From NCBI GenBank assembly GCA_913774665.1, contig CAJYHN010000007.1:1-64000 (forward strand): a DNA stretch of 64,000 bases, read 5' to 3'. The translations under genes and the position numbers were made by a program. Of this stretch, positions 42,574 to 51,900 are shown one piece after another. Within the stretch, counting starts at the first letter, position 1. Each line of letters begins with the position of its first letter. Origin of the DNA: an uncultured Microbacterium sp. (lineage in GTDB: Bacteria; Actinomycetota; Actinomycetes; Actinomycetales; Microbacteriaceae). The notes under the pieces were generated by a model. The model saw nothing but the letters and a program-made list of their open reading frames with translations. It ran no database searches and was not told the origin of the DNA.

Positions 42574-44094
42574 TCAGTCGGTCAGGCGCGCGGTCAGGCG
42601 CACCCAGGCGAGGGCGGGGAGGGTGAAGCGCAGGATGCCGTCGGAGCCGGCCTCGACCGCGAGGGGAGCCGGTGCGACGGGCTCGCCCTCGGCGGAGTTG
42701 GTGGTGTGTCGATCTCCGCCCTCGGGGACGGTGACGATCACGGCCTCGACGTCGCGGACGCGGCCGAGGTCCAGCTCGACCGGGGTCGCCGTCTCGAGGT
42801 CGCGGTGTGCGAGGAACACCGAGACGATGTCGCCGTCCACGGTCGCGACCGTGTCGACGGCGTCGACGCGGCCGTGGCGCGGAGTGTCGATCGTGGCACC
42901 CTCGACGCGGGGGACGACGACGCGACCGGATGCCGCCTTCGCGGTGAGGGCGAAGGGATGGAAGGTGGTCTGGCGCCAGGCGACCCCGCCACCGGGCTCG
43001 GTGCGGATCGGGGCGATGACGTTCACCAACTGGGCGAGGTTGGCCATCGACACGCGGTCGGAGCGGCGGATGAGGGTGATGAGGAGGGATCCGACGACGA
43101 CCGCGTCGGTGACGGTGTAGTCGTCCTCGATGAGGCGCGGCGCGATGGGCCAGTCGCCCGTGAAGACGCGAGGCTTGTCGACCTCGTTCCAGCGCGTCTG
43201 GTTCCAGACGTTCCACTCGTCGACACTGATGCCGACCGGACGCCCGTCCGGGGTGGTCGCCCCGACCTCGTCGATGATGTCGGCGACCTCGCCGATGTAC
43301 CGATCGAGGGCCGCGCCGCTGGCGAGGAAGCTCGCGGGATCGGCGGGGTCCTCCTCGTAGTACGCGTGCACGGAGATGTGGTCGATGAGGCCGGCCGTGT
43401 GACGGAGTACCGTGCGCTCCCACGCGCCGAAGGTCGGCATCTCGTGGTTCGAGCTGCCCGCGGCCACGAGCTCGATCGTCGGATCGATGAAGCGCATCAT
43501 GCGCGCGGTCTCGGCCGAGAGGCGACCGTACTCGTCGGCGGTCTTGTGGCCGATCTGCCAGGGACCGTCCATCTCGTTGCCCAGGCACCACAGCCGGATG
43601 CCGAAGGGGTCTTCGCGGCCGTTCTCACGCCGGCGATCGCTCAGGGCGGTGCCCGAGGGGTGGTTCGCGTACTCGAGCAGGTCGGCGGCCTCGGCGACGC
43701 CGCGCGTGCCGAGGTTCACGGCCTCCATGACCTCGAGGCCCGCGGCATCCGCCCAATCGGCGAACTCGTGCAGACCCACCTGATTGGTCTCGGTGCTGTG
43801 CCAGGCGGCATCCAGCCGGACCGGACGCTGCGAGCGAGCGCCCACGCCGTCCTCCCAGCGATAGCCCGACACGAAGTTTCCGCCGGGGTAGCGCACGACG
43901 GTGGCGCCCAGTTCGCGGACGAGCTCCAACACGTCGGCGCGGAAGCCCTCGGCGTCCGCGGTGTCGTGGCCGGGGGAGTGGATGCCGTCGTACACGCAAC
44001 GGCCCATGTGCTCGACGAACGAACCGAACAGGCGGCGGGGGATGGCGGCTCCGACCGCTGTGCGGTCGACGACGATGCGGGTGGGGGAGGTCAT
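42574..44094 (-). CDS. Alpha-L-arabinofuranosidase, GH51
   Basis: The 506-residue enzyme starts at ATG 44094 with AGGAGA upstream. The N-terminal barrel begins IPRRLFGSFVEHMGRCVYDGI, with RYPGGNFVSGYRWEDGVG. The acid/base is E174 in CLGNEMDGPW and the nucleophile E293 in VDEWNVWNQ. Length and motifs match intracellular GH51 enzymes, which remove arabinofuranose from arabino-oligosaccharides. Placed between the importer and GH35, it points to side-chain trimming of arabinogalactan or arabinan fragments. No arabinose catabolic genes are in the window. Confidence 0.95.
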   Translation of the reverse strand: MTSPTRIVVDRTAVGAAIPRRLFGSFVEHMGRCVYDGIHSPGHDTADAEGFRADVLELVRELGATVVRYPGGNFVSGYRWEDGVGARSQRPVRLDAAWHSTETNQVGLHEFADWADAAGLEVMEAVNLGTRGVAEAADLLEYANHPSGTALSDRRRENGREDPFGIRLWCLGNEMDGPWQIGHKTADEYGRLSAETARMMRFIDPTIELVAAGSSNHEMPTFGAWERTVLRHTAGLIDHISVHAYYEEDPADPASFLASGAALDRYIGEVADIIDEVGATTPDGRPVGISVDEWNVWNQTRWNEVDKPRVFTGDWPIAPRLIEDDYTVTDAVVVGSLLITLIRRSDRVSMANLAQLVNVIAPIRTEPGGGVAWRQTTFHPFALTAKAASGRVVVPRVEGATIDTPRHGRVDAVDTVATVDGDIVSVFLAHRDLETATPVELDLGRVRDVEAVIVTVPEGGDRHTTNSAEGEPVAPAPLAVEAGSDGILRFTLPALAWVRLTARLTD

Positions 44095-44122
44095 TCGGGT
44101 CTCTCCTGGCGAGGGAATGGGA

Positions 44123-44156
44123 GGGGCGGGCCGCATGCGTGCACGCGACCCGCCCC
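44123..44156 (-). terminator. Hairpin between binding-protein and GH51 genes
   Basis: GGGGCGGG (44123-44130) pairs with CCCGCCCC (44149-44156) across an 18-base loop. The hairpin follows the binding-protein stop and precedes GH51. Such hairpins often give higher expression of the binding protein than of the enzymes behind it. Confidence 0.55.
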
Positions 44157-44165
44157 GGGAACTGC

Positions 44166-45515
44166 TTACTTGTTGACCGAGAAGCCCTGGTCGTTGCCGT
44201 ACTGGACGAGCTGGTCCTGCCACGCGGTCAGTCCCGCGTTGAGGTCGCTCTTCTTCGAGTAGGCCTGGCCCACGGTGTCGCCGTAGATGCTGTTGGCGTA
44301 CACCTGGAACGGCAGGTAGCTCCAGCCCTCGCGGACCTCGCTCGAAGCCTGCGTGAGGACCTGGTTGATCTGCTGGCCGCCGAAGTAGTCCGACTTCTTG
44401 TCGACGAAAGAGGGGTCGCTCAGCTGAGCGGTGGTGGAGGGGAACCCACCCGACTCGGCGAAGATCTTCAGGCTCTCGTCGTCGTTGTTGAGCCACTTGA
44501 GGAAGCCGGCCGCGAGGGCGGGGTTCTTGCTCTGCTTGGTCACGGCCTGGCCGCCGCCGCCGTTCTCGGCCGTCACGGCCTTGCCGTCGTAGGTGGGGAT
44601 GGGGGCCACGGCCCACTTGCCCGAGCCGTCCTTCACCGAGGACTCCAGCACGCCGGGCATCCAGGCGCCGATGACGAGCGAGGCGATCGAGCCGTCACCG
44701 AGGCCCTTGAACCACTCGTCGCTCCAGCTGGGGGTGTCCGAGAGCAGGCCGCCCTCGATGAGACGGTTCCAGTTGTCGGCGAACTTCTTCGAGCCGCTGT
44801 CCTGCAGGTCGATCGTGACGTTCGTGCCCGAGGTCGTGAAGGGGGTGCCGCCGGCCTGCCAGATCATGCTGGTGGTGAAGCCGGAGTCGCCGGTGTCGGC
44901 GGTGATGTACTTGGTCGGGTCGGCGGCGTGGAGCTTCTCGGCCGCGGCGACGTACTCGTCCCACGTGGTCGGGACGGCGATGCCGAACTGGTCGAAGACC
45001 GACTTGTTGTAGAACAGGGCCATGGGGCCCGAGTCCTGCGGCAGGCCGTAGAGCTTGCCGTCGAAGTTGACCGAGCCCCAGGGGCCGGTCGCGTAGTCGC
45101 CCTTGAGGTCGGCGAACCCGTACGACGACAGGTCGAGCAGCGAGTCCGAGAGGGCGAACTGCGGGAAGGCGTAGTACTCGATCTGGACGACGTCGGGGGC
45201 ACCCGAGCCCGCCTTGATGGCGTTCTGGAGCTTGGTGTACTCCTCGGTGTTGGTGCCGGCGTTGACGTAGTTGACCTTGACCTTGGGGTACTTCGCCTCG
45301 AAGGCCTTGACCTGGGCCTCGGCCGACGGGGTCCAGGACCAGTACGTGATCTCGCCACCGGCCTCGAGGGCCTTCTCGATGTCGTCGGCCGATCCGCCGG
45401 CGGCGCCGCCGGCGTTACCGCCCGAGCACGCGGTCAGGGCGCCCACCGTCAGGGCGGTGGCGGCGACGGCGAAGACGGCCCGCCGAGCGGCGGTGCTCTT
45501 GCGCATGAATGTCAT
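44166..45515 (-). CDS. Sugar ABC transporter substrate-binding lipoprotein
   Basis: The 449-residue family 1 binding protein starts at ATG 45515, with AAGGAA 3 bases upstream. The lipobox is LTVGALTAC, with Cys at about residue 34. Typical segments are EITYWSWTPSAEAQVKAFEAKYPKVKVNY and GLPQDSGPMALFYNKSVFDQFGIAVPTTWDEY. It works with the two permeases upstream. Together with GH51 and GH35 downstream, the likely cargo is an arabinogalacto-oligosaccharide. Confidence 0.92.
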   Translation of the reverse strand: MTFMRKSTAARRAVFAVAATALTVGALTACSGGNAGGAAGGSADDIEKALEAGGEITYWSWTPSAEAQVKAFEAKYPKVKVNYVNAGTNTEEYTKLQNAIKAGSGAPDVVQIEYYAFPQFALSDSLLDLSSYGFADLKGDYATGPWGSVNFDGKLYGLPQDSGPMALFYNKSVFDQFGIAVPTTWDEYVAAAEKLHAADPTKYITADTGDSGFTTSMIWQAGGTPFTTSGTNVTIDLQDSGSKKFADNWNRLIEGGLLSDTPSWSDEWFKGLGDGSIASLVIGAWMPGVLESSVKDGSGKWAVAPIPTYDGKAVTAENGGGGQAVTKQSKNPALAAGFLKWLNNDDESLKIFAESGGFPSTTAQLSDPSFVDKKSDYFGGQQINQVLTQASSEVREGWSYLPFQVYANSIYGDTVGQAYSKKSDLNAGLTAWQDQLVQYGNDQGFSVNK

Positions 45516-45612
45516 CGGTTCCTTCACTTCGTTGTTGTGGAGTCGGGGCGGGAGCCCCGGGGTGTTGTGGTTCCGGGGCAGGACGCTCCGGTGGTGCGGT
45601 GTTGCGGGTTTG

Positions 45613-45627
45613 CGGGGCGATGCCCCG
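45613..45627 (-). promoter_or_regulatory. Small hairpin between permease and binding-protein genes
   Basis: CGGGGC GAT GCCCCG forms a 6-bp stem in the 133-base gap between the MalG-type permease and the binding-protein gene. It may stabilise the binding-protein message or mark a processing site. Confidence 0.4.
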
Positions 45628-45648
45628 ATCAGGGGGAGGTCGGGCGGA

Positions 45649-46584
45649 TCACTCCTTGACGCTGCCGGCGGTCAGACCCGACTGCCAGAAGCGCTGGAGC
45701 AGCAGGAACGCGGCGACGATCGGGATGATCGAGAGCAGCGATCCGGTGATCACGAGGTTGTAGATGGGCTGCGCGGCGACACCGGTCGCCTGCGCGTTCC
45801 ACTGGTTGAGGCCGACGGTGAGCGGGTACCAGGCGGGGTCGCTCAGCATGATCAGCGGGAGGAAGTAGTTGTTCCAGGTCGCCACCACGGCGAACAGCAG
45901 CACGGTGACGATGCCGGGCGTGAGCAGGCGGATCGAGATGGTGAAGAACGTGCGGAATTCTCCGGCCCCGTCCATGCGAGCGGCCTCGAGCAGCTCGGTG
46001 GGAATGGCGTCGGTCGCGTAGACCCAGATCAGGTAGAGGCCGAACGGGCTGATGAGCGACGGGATGATGATCGCCCAGGGGGTGTTGGTGATCCCGAGCT
46101 GGCTGAACAGCAGGAAGGTCGGCACGGCGAGGGCGGTACCCGGAACGGCGATCGCGCCGAGGACGACGGCGAACACCGCCTTGCGGCCGCGGAAGTTGTA
46201 CTTCGCCAGGCCGTAGCCCGCGAGCGTGGCGAGGAGCGTCGCTCCGCCGGCGCCGACGACGACATAGAGCAGCGTGTTGCCCAGCCAGCGCAGGAAGATC
46301 CCGTCGCGATAGGTCAGGGTCTGCGCGATGTTGTCGAACAGCGCGAAGCTGTTGCCCGGCCCGAGGCCGAAGGTGCTGAACAGATCGGGCTGGGTCTTGG
46401 TGGCATTGATGACCAGCCACGCGAGGGGCACGAGCGTGTACAGCAGGTACAGCGCCATCACGATGGTGAGGACGACCGACTTCTTGCTGTGGGTGGGCGA
46501 GGTGCGCGCGAAGCGGCGGCGGGCGCCCTGTCGTTCGGTGGTCACGGCGACGGTGTCGGTACGGGGTGCGGTCGCGGTGGTCAT
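45649..46584 (-). CDS. Sugar ABC transporter permease (MalG type)
   Basis: The 311-residue permease has six helices and the EAA loop IPTELLEAARMDGAGEFRTFFTISIRLLTPGI. It starts at ATG 46584, overlapping the stop of the first permease (ATGA). The C-terminus is FWQSGLTAGSVKE. It is close in sequence to the permease at 32384-33301, suggesting the two importers arose by duplication. Confidence 0.95.
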   Translation of the reverse strand: MTTATAPRTDTVAVTTERQGARRRFARTSPTHSKKSVVLTIVMALYLLYTLVPLAWLVINATKTQPDLFSTFGLGPGNSFALFDNIAQTLTYRDGIFLRWLGNTLLYVVVGAGGATLLATLAGYGLAKYNFRGRKAVFAVVLGAIAVPGTALAVPTFLLFSQLGITNTPWAIIIPSLISPFGLYLIWVYATDAIPTELLEAARMDGAGEFRTFFTISIRLLTPGIVTVLLFAVVATWNNYFLPLIMLSDPAWYPLTVGLNQWNAQATGVAAQPIYNLVITGSLLSIIPIVAAFLLLQRFWQSGLTAGSVKE

Positions 46585-47504
46585 CGCGCCTCCTGACGGG
46601 AGCCGCGCAGCTGCACGACGTAAGCGATGACGGCGGTGATGACGCCCATGATGATGGCGATCGTGGCCGCGTAGTTGTACTGCTGGCCGGCGAACGAGAG
46701 GTTGTACGCGTACATGTTCGGCGTGAAGAACGTCGAGATCACGTTGGGCGCGAGCGGCTTGAGGATGTTCGGCTCGTTGAAGAGCTGGAAGCTGCCGATG
46801 ATCGAGAAGATGGTCGCGATGACGACCGCGCCGCGGACCGCCGGGATCTTGATCGAGAAGATCGTGCGCCAGGCGCCGGCTCCGTCGATGGATGCCGCTT
46901 CGTACAGCTCGTTCGGGATGGTCTTCAACGAGGAGTAGAAGATCAGCATGTTGTAGCCGACGAACTGCCACGTGACGATATTGCCGATCGACAGCAGCAT
47001 CCATTCGGGCAGGAAGGGCTGCACGAACTGTCCGCCCAACAGGTCGTTGAGGTTGCGCGTCAAGCCGAACTGATCTCCGTAGATGTAGCCCCACATGAGC
47101 ACGGCCACGACGGCGGGCACCGCGTAGGGGAGGAAGATCACCATGCGGTAAAAACCGGCCGCGTGAAGCCGTGCGCTGTCGATCGCGAGAGCGGCGCCGA
47201 GGGCCAGCAGCAGCATGATCGGCACCTGCACGACGAGGAAGATCAGGACGCGCCCGAAGCCGTCCCAGAACTTCGAGTCGCCGAAGGCCGCGATGTAGTT
47301 GTCGAGACCGACGAAGGCGTTGCCGCCGATGAGCTGGTCGCGGAACAGGCTCAGGTAGACCGAGTACGCCAGCGGCGCCAGGAACACGAGAGCGAAGACG
47401 AGAGCGAACGGGGCCACGAACAGCCAGCCGCGGTCTTCGATTCGGGAGCGCCGCTTGCGCTGGGGGGTGCGCAGGGCGGGCGGGGGTGCCGCAGTGGTCG
47501 TCAT
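46581..47504 (-). CDS. Sugar ABC transporter permease (MalF type)
   Basis: The 307-residue permease starts at ATG 47504 (MTTTAAPPPAL), with AGAGG upstream. The basic N-terminus QRKRRSRIEDRG precedes the first helix. The EAA loop is IPNELYEAASIDGAGAWRTIFSIKIPAVRGAV. It is the first gene of the permease-permease-SBP-GH51-GH35 operon, and its promoter is overlapped by two LacI-type operators. Confidence 0.95.
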   Translation of the reverse strand: MTTTAAPPPALRTPQRKRRSRIEDRGWLFVAPFALVFALVFLAPLAYSVYLSLFRDQLIGGNAFVGLDNYIAAFGDSKFWDGFGRVLIFLVVQVPIMLLLALGAALAIDSARLHAAGFYRMVIFLPYAVPAVVAVLMWGYIYGDQFGLTRNLNDLLGGQFVQPFLPEWMLLSIGNIVTWQFVGYNMLIFYSSLKTIPNELYEAASIDGAGAWRTIFSIKIPAVRGAVVIATIFSIIGSFQLFNEPNILKPLAPNVISTFFTPNMYAYNLSFAGQQYNYAATIAIIMGVITAVIAYVVQLRGSRQEAR

Positions 47505-47552
47505 CGTCCGGTGCCTCTTCGTTGGTGCGCATTTCGGTCGGGTTGGCCGAGA

Positions 47553-47599
47553 TGTTGACGTAAACATAACTCGACCCCGCTAGTGTGTCAACGTCAACA
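47553..47599 (-). promoter_or_regulatory. Promoter of the ABC/GH51/GH35 operon with two LacI operators
   Basis: In minus-strand reading TTGACA (47591-47586), a 17-base spacer and TATGTT (47568-47563) form a near-consensus promoter. TGTTGACGTAAACA (47553-47566) covers the -10/start region and TGTCAACGTCAACA (47586-47599) covers the -35. Both are variants of the perfect palindrome TGTTGACGTCAACA found twice at 48917-48944, so the LacI protein encoded alongside (47616-48662) probably represses from both. Confidence 0.8.
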
Positions 47600-47615
47600 T
47601 CCCAAGGGGGCATGC

Positions 47616-48662
47616 ATGAGCGAGACGACGACGACGTCGACCGCGATTCCGACGCGCGAGCGTCGACGCGAAGTGTCGATGGCCGACGTGGCCGCGGCCG
47701 CGGGGGTGTCGGGCCAGACCGTCTCCCGGGTCGCCAATGGTCGCGCGAACGTCGACCCCGACACCCGGCAGCGGGTGCTCGACGCGATGTCCACCCTGGG
47801 GTACCGCCCGAACAGCGCCGCGCGGGCCCTGCGGTCGGGACGCTTCCGCAGCATCGGCGTCATCATGTTCTCGCTGAGCTCGTACGGCAACACGCGCACC
47901 CTCGACGCGCTCGCGTCGGTGGCCGCGGCATCCGGATACTCCATCACGCTCATCACCGTGCAGTCGGCCTCGCAGTCCGACGTGTCGGGCGCGTTCCTGC
48001 GCCTTCGCGAGCACGCGGTCGACGGGATCGTCATCCTCATCGAGACGCACCGACTCGGCGAGAACGAGCTCTCCCTGCCGACGGGGCTCCCGGTCGTCGT
48101 CGTGGATTCGAGCGCCGACTATCCCTACGCCGTCGTCGACAACGACCAGGCCCAGGGCGCGCGTCTGGCGACCGAGCACCTCCTCGACCTCGGCCACGAG
48201 ACCGTGTGGCACCTGTCGGGCCCGCCCGAGTCGTTCGCGGCGGAGCGGCGGCGCGACGCGTGGCGCTCGGCGCTCGAGGACCGCGGATGCCGTGTGCCCG
48301 AGGTGCAGATCGGCGACTGGACCGCCGACTCCGGGCACCGGATCGGTCAGGCGCTCGCTCAGAATCCGGCCGTGACGGCGGTCTTCGCCGCGAACGACCA
48401 GATGGCTCTCGGGGTGATTCGCGCGTTGCACGAGGCGGATCGCGTCGTGCCCCGCGACGTCAGCGTCGTGGGCTTCGACGACATGCCCGAGGCAGCGAAC
48501 TTCTGGCCGCCGCTCACCACCGTGCGTCAGCGCTTCGAGCGCGTCGGCGAAGAGGCGATGAGCGCCCTGATCGCCGACATCGAGGGCGAGGGCGGCGAGC
48601 ACGCCCGCACCCTCGTACCGACCTCCCTGGTCGTTCGCGCCAGCTCTGCGCCGCGGCTCTGA
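47616..48662 (+). CDS. LacI-family regulator of the arabinogalactan genes
   Basis: The 348-residue protein starts at ATG 47616 after AAGGGGG. The DNA-binding part is SMADVAAAAGVSGQTVSRVANGRANVDPDTRQRV with the hinge NSAARALRSGRF. The effector domain shows IGVIMFSLSSYGNTRTLDAL, VFAANDQMALGVIRAL and VSVVGFDDMPEAANFWPPLTTVRQ. It sits between the divergent importer operon and the GH30 gene, both with TGTTGACGTCAACA-type sites, so it is the likely common repressor. Its last 11 codons resemble the tandem repeat just downstream. Confidence 0.92.
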   Translation: MSETTTTSTAIPTRERRREVSMADVAAAAGVSGQTVSRVANGRANVDPDTRQRVLDAMSTLGYRPNSAARALRSGRFRSIGVIMFSLSSYGNTRTLDALASVAAASGYSITLITVQSASQSDVSGAFLRLREHAVDGIVILIETHRLGENELSLPTGLPVVVVDSSADYPYAVVDNDQAQGARLATEHLLDLGHETVWHLSGPPESFAAERRRDAWRSALEDRGCRVPEVQIGDWTADSGHRIGQALAQNPAVTAVFAANDQMALGVIRALHEADRVVPRDVSVVGFDDMPEAANFWPPLTTVRQRFERVGEEAMSALIADIEGEGGEHARTLVPTSLVVRASSAPRL

Positions 48663-48730
48663 GCGGCGCACGCGCCGCGCGCGCCGTGGCCGCGGGCAGC
48701 GAGCCCGCACCGTGGTGCCGCGCTCGCCGA

Positions 48731-48840
48731 TCGTTCGTGCCGGCTCCTCATCGCGGGCCGGTCGTTCGCGTCGGCTCCTGATCGCGGGGCCGATCGTTCG
48801 CCCCGGCTCCGCGCCGCGCTTTCGTCGTTCGTGCCGGCTC
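48731..48840. repeat. 31-32 bp tandem repeat downstream of lacI
   Basis: Four copies of TCGTTCGxxCCGGCTC start at 48731, 48762, 48794 and 48825, spaced 31-32 bp, with partly conserved spacers (CTCATCGCGGGCCG). A fifth, coding copy (TCGTTCGCGCCAGCTC) lies at 48631-48646, in the last codons of the LacI gene. The remaining gap up to 48981 contains the GH30 promoter. Confidence 0.7.
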
Positions 48841-48883
48841 GTCATTGCTGGCCGTGCACACAGCGTCAGGTTCTGGGGAAACG

Positions 48884-48944
48884 TTGCGGCAATCCATAGC
48901 GCTCCCTTAGGCTCGGTGTTGACGTCAACATGTTGACGTCAACA
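48884..48944 (+). promoter_or_regulatory. GH30 promoter with two abutting LacI operators
   Basis: TTGCGG (48884-48889), an 18-base spacer and TAGGCT (48908-48913) form a plausible promoter. Directly downstream, two perfect 14-bp palindromes TGTTGACGTCAACA stand back to back at 48917-48930 and 48931-48944, covering the expected transcription start. This is the strongest operator in the window and links GH30 to the importer/GH51/GH35 operon. Confidence 0.8.
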
Positions 48945-48981
48945 TCCCCCACTGAGGTCGCACCGTTGCGGCCGGATCGGA

Positions 48982-51900
48982 ATGACGATGAAGTCAGCTC
49001 GACTGTTGTCGATGACCTGCGCCGTGGCCCTCGCCGCGGGCGCGGTCACCGCCACGGCCGCCGTGGCCCCCGCGCCCGCCGAGGCGGCGACCGCCGCTGC
49101 CGTGCGCATCACCCCCAACCCCGCCACCGCCTCGGAGAAACCGTTCGAGGGGTGGGGCACGAGCCTCGTCTGGTTCGCCAACGCGACCGGCAACTACCCC
49201 GCCGACGTCCGGCAGAAGCTCTTCGACGCCGTGTTCGGCGAGGACGGGCTCAACCTCAACATCGCGCGGTACAACATCGGCGGCGGCAACGCGTCCGACG
49301 TTCCGTCGTACCTGCGCCCCGGCGGGGCGGTTCCCGGCTTCTGGAACCCCGATCTCCCGGCGACGGACGCCAACGGCGCGATCACGTCGAACTACGCCGA
49401 CCGTGCCCGGTACAAGGCGGCCTGGAATCCCGACGACCCGAACGCGTACGACTTCTCGAAAGACTCCGCCCAACGCTGGTGGCTCGACGCCCTCAAAGGC
49501 AAGGTCACCCACTGGGAAGCGTTCAGCAACTCGCCGCCCTACTTCCTCACCCAGAGCGGGTACGCCTCCGGAGGCATCAACAGCGCGACGAGCGAGCAGC
49601 TCGCGCCCGCCGACATGGACAAGTTCGCCGGCTACCTCGTGAACGTCGTCGACGAGCTCGAGAAGAAGCACGGCATCACGTTCGACACGATCGACCCGTT
49701 CAACGAGCCGAACACGAACTACTGGCAGACCCAGATCCCCAACGGCGCGACCTGGCCGACGGGCGGTCGCCAGGAGGGCGCACACATCGGGCCCCAGGCG
49801 CAGGATGCCATGGTCAAGGCGCTCGCGGCCCGCCTCGCGCAGTCGAGCACCACCACCGACGCCGTCATCTCGGCGATGGACGAGACCAACCCCGGCATCT
49901 TCTCCACCAACTGGAACGCATGGTCGGCTCAGTCCAAGAGCCTGGTCGACCAGCTCAACGTCCACACCTACGGCACCGACGGTCGCCAGGTCGTGCGCGA
50001 CATCGCCAAGGCCGCGGATAAGCCGCTGTGGATGAGCGAGGTCGAGGGCAACTGGACCGCCCAGAACAAGGGCTTCGTCACCGACGACATCGAGAACGGC
50101 CTCGGCATGGCCCAGCACATCGTGGGCGACCTGCGCGAGCTCGAGCCCGACGCGTGGGTGTTCTGGCAGCCGGTCGAAGACCTCTACAACATGGAGAAGG
50201 TCGAGAAGCTCAACTGGGGCAGCGTCTTCATCGACTTCGACTGCAACGCCCAGGGGCAGTCCGAGCGTCGTCTCAAGGACGGCGATGCCGACCCCTCCTG
50301 CCAGGTGCTGACGAACGAGAAGTTCAACACCGTGCGCAACTTCACGCACTACATCGCCCCCGGCGATCACCTCATGGCGACCGACAACGCGCAGTCGACG
50401 GCGGCGATCGACGCCGACGGCCAGGGGGCGACGATCGTGCACGTCAACTCCGAGGCCTCGGACCGCACCGTCGAGATCGACCTGCGCGACTTCGGCACCG
50501 TGGCGCCCGGGGCGACCGTCACCCCGATCGTCACGACCCAGTCGACGGCCGACGCCCCGTCGGTCAACGCGTTGAAGAAGGGACAGCCGGTCGTCGTCGA
50601 CGCGGCATCCCGGACCGCCACGCTCACGATCCCCGCCAAGTCCGTGGTGACGTTCGAGATCGACGGCGTCTCGGGTGTCTCTCCCGACGCTGCCGCGTTC
50701 CGCGACGGGCAGACGGTGCAGCTCACGGGGCTGCAGAGCGGCCTCGCCCTCGACGGCGGTTCGACGCTCGCCGTCCGTGCGCTCGGCACGACCACCGACG
50801 CGGCGCGCGCCCAGTCGTGGACCGTTCGCACGATCGACGGGGAGGGCACGAACCGCCACCGCTTCACCCTTCGGAACGGGAACGGGAAGTTCCTCGCCTC
50901 GAGCGGCAACGGCACGGCGTTGGTGGATGCCGATCCGGCCGCGGCCGCGTCGAACCCGGCGTTGCAGTGGATGGCGTCGACGACCGACGGCACGTACTAC
51001 TCCGTCCTGAACGTCGCGACCGAGCGCGTGCTCGACGTCAATGGCGCGAGCACCACTCCCGGCGCCTCCGTGGGGTTGTGGACCTCGAACGGCGGCGGCA
51101 ACCAGCAGTGGCGCATCGCCGGCACCGCGATCGTCGGCGCCGAGCCGGTGGCGGTCGCGACGGCCGTGGGGGCGACGCCGACGATGCCGAACGAGGTCGA
51201 GCTCCGCTACGCCGGTCGCGTCGTTCGCGCAGCCGCGGTCACCTGGCAGCTCGACGGCGTCGACTTCTCGCGGCTGGGCACCGTCCAGGTGCGCGGGACC
51301 GGCACCGATCTGTTCGGGGCGTCCTTCGACGCCGCCGCGACGGTCGAGGTGGGCCCGTACACCGCCACCCGCCCGGCATCCGTCACCGTCCCCGCCGGAA
51401 GCGCGCTGGACGTGGTCAAGAGCCACGCCGACGGCAGCGTGCAGGCCGAGCTCAGCCCCTCGGGTTCGGGATTCTGGGTACCCGTCGAGTGGGCGTGGGA
51501 CGGGCTGACCGACGAAGCCTTCGCCCAGACGGGAGCCGTGACCGTCACGGGCGTCGCAACCGGACCGAGCGGAGAGAAGCTCGACGCGCGGCTGACGGTC
51601 ATCGTCACTGCCGCGTCGGAGCGCAACGTCGCCCCGCAGAGCCGGCCCTCGGCGACCTTCACCGAGAGCTCGCAGTACGGCGTGGCCAACACGATCAACG
51701 GCAGCTCCACCGACAAGGGTTGGTCGAACTGGAAGTCCGGCACGAAGAACGATCAGGACACGCTGAGCTACGTCCTGCAGCAGCGCGAGACCCTCACCCA
51801 TGTCGCGGTGCAGTTCTACCGGGACGGCAGCACGTTGAGCTGGCCCGTCACCATGCGCGTCGATCGTCGTGTCAGCGGTGGCGACTGGATCCAGGGTGAG

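Noticed and set aside
48712-48936. 74-codon frame downstream of the LacI gene
   Set aside because: It merely translates the 31-32 bp tandem repeat and runs into the GH30 operators.
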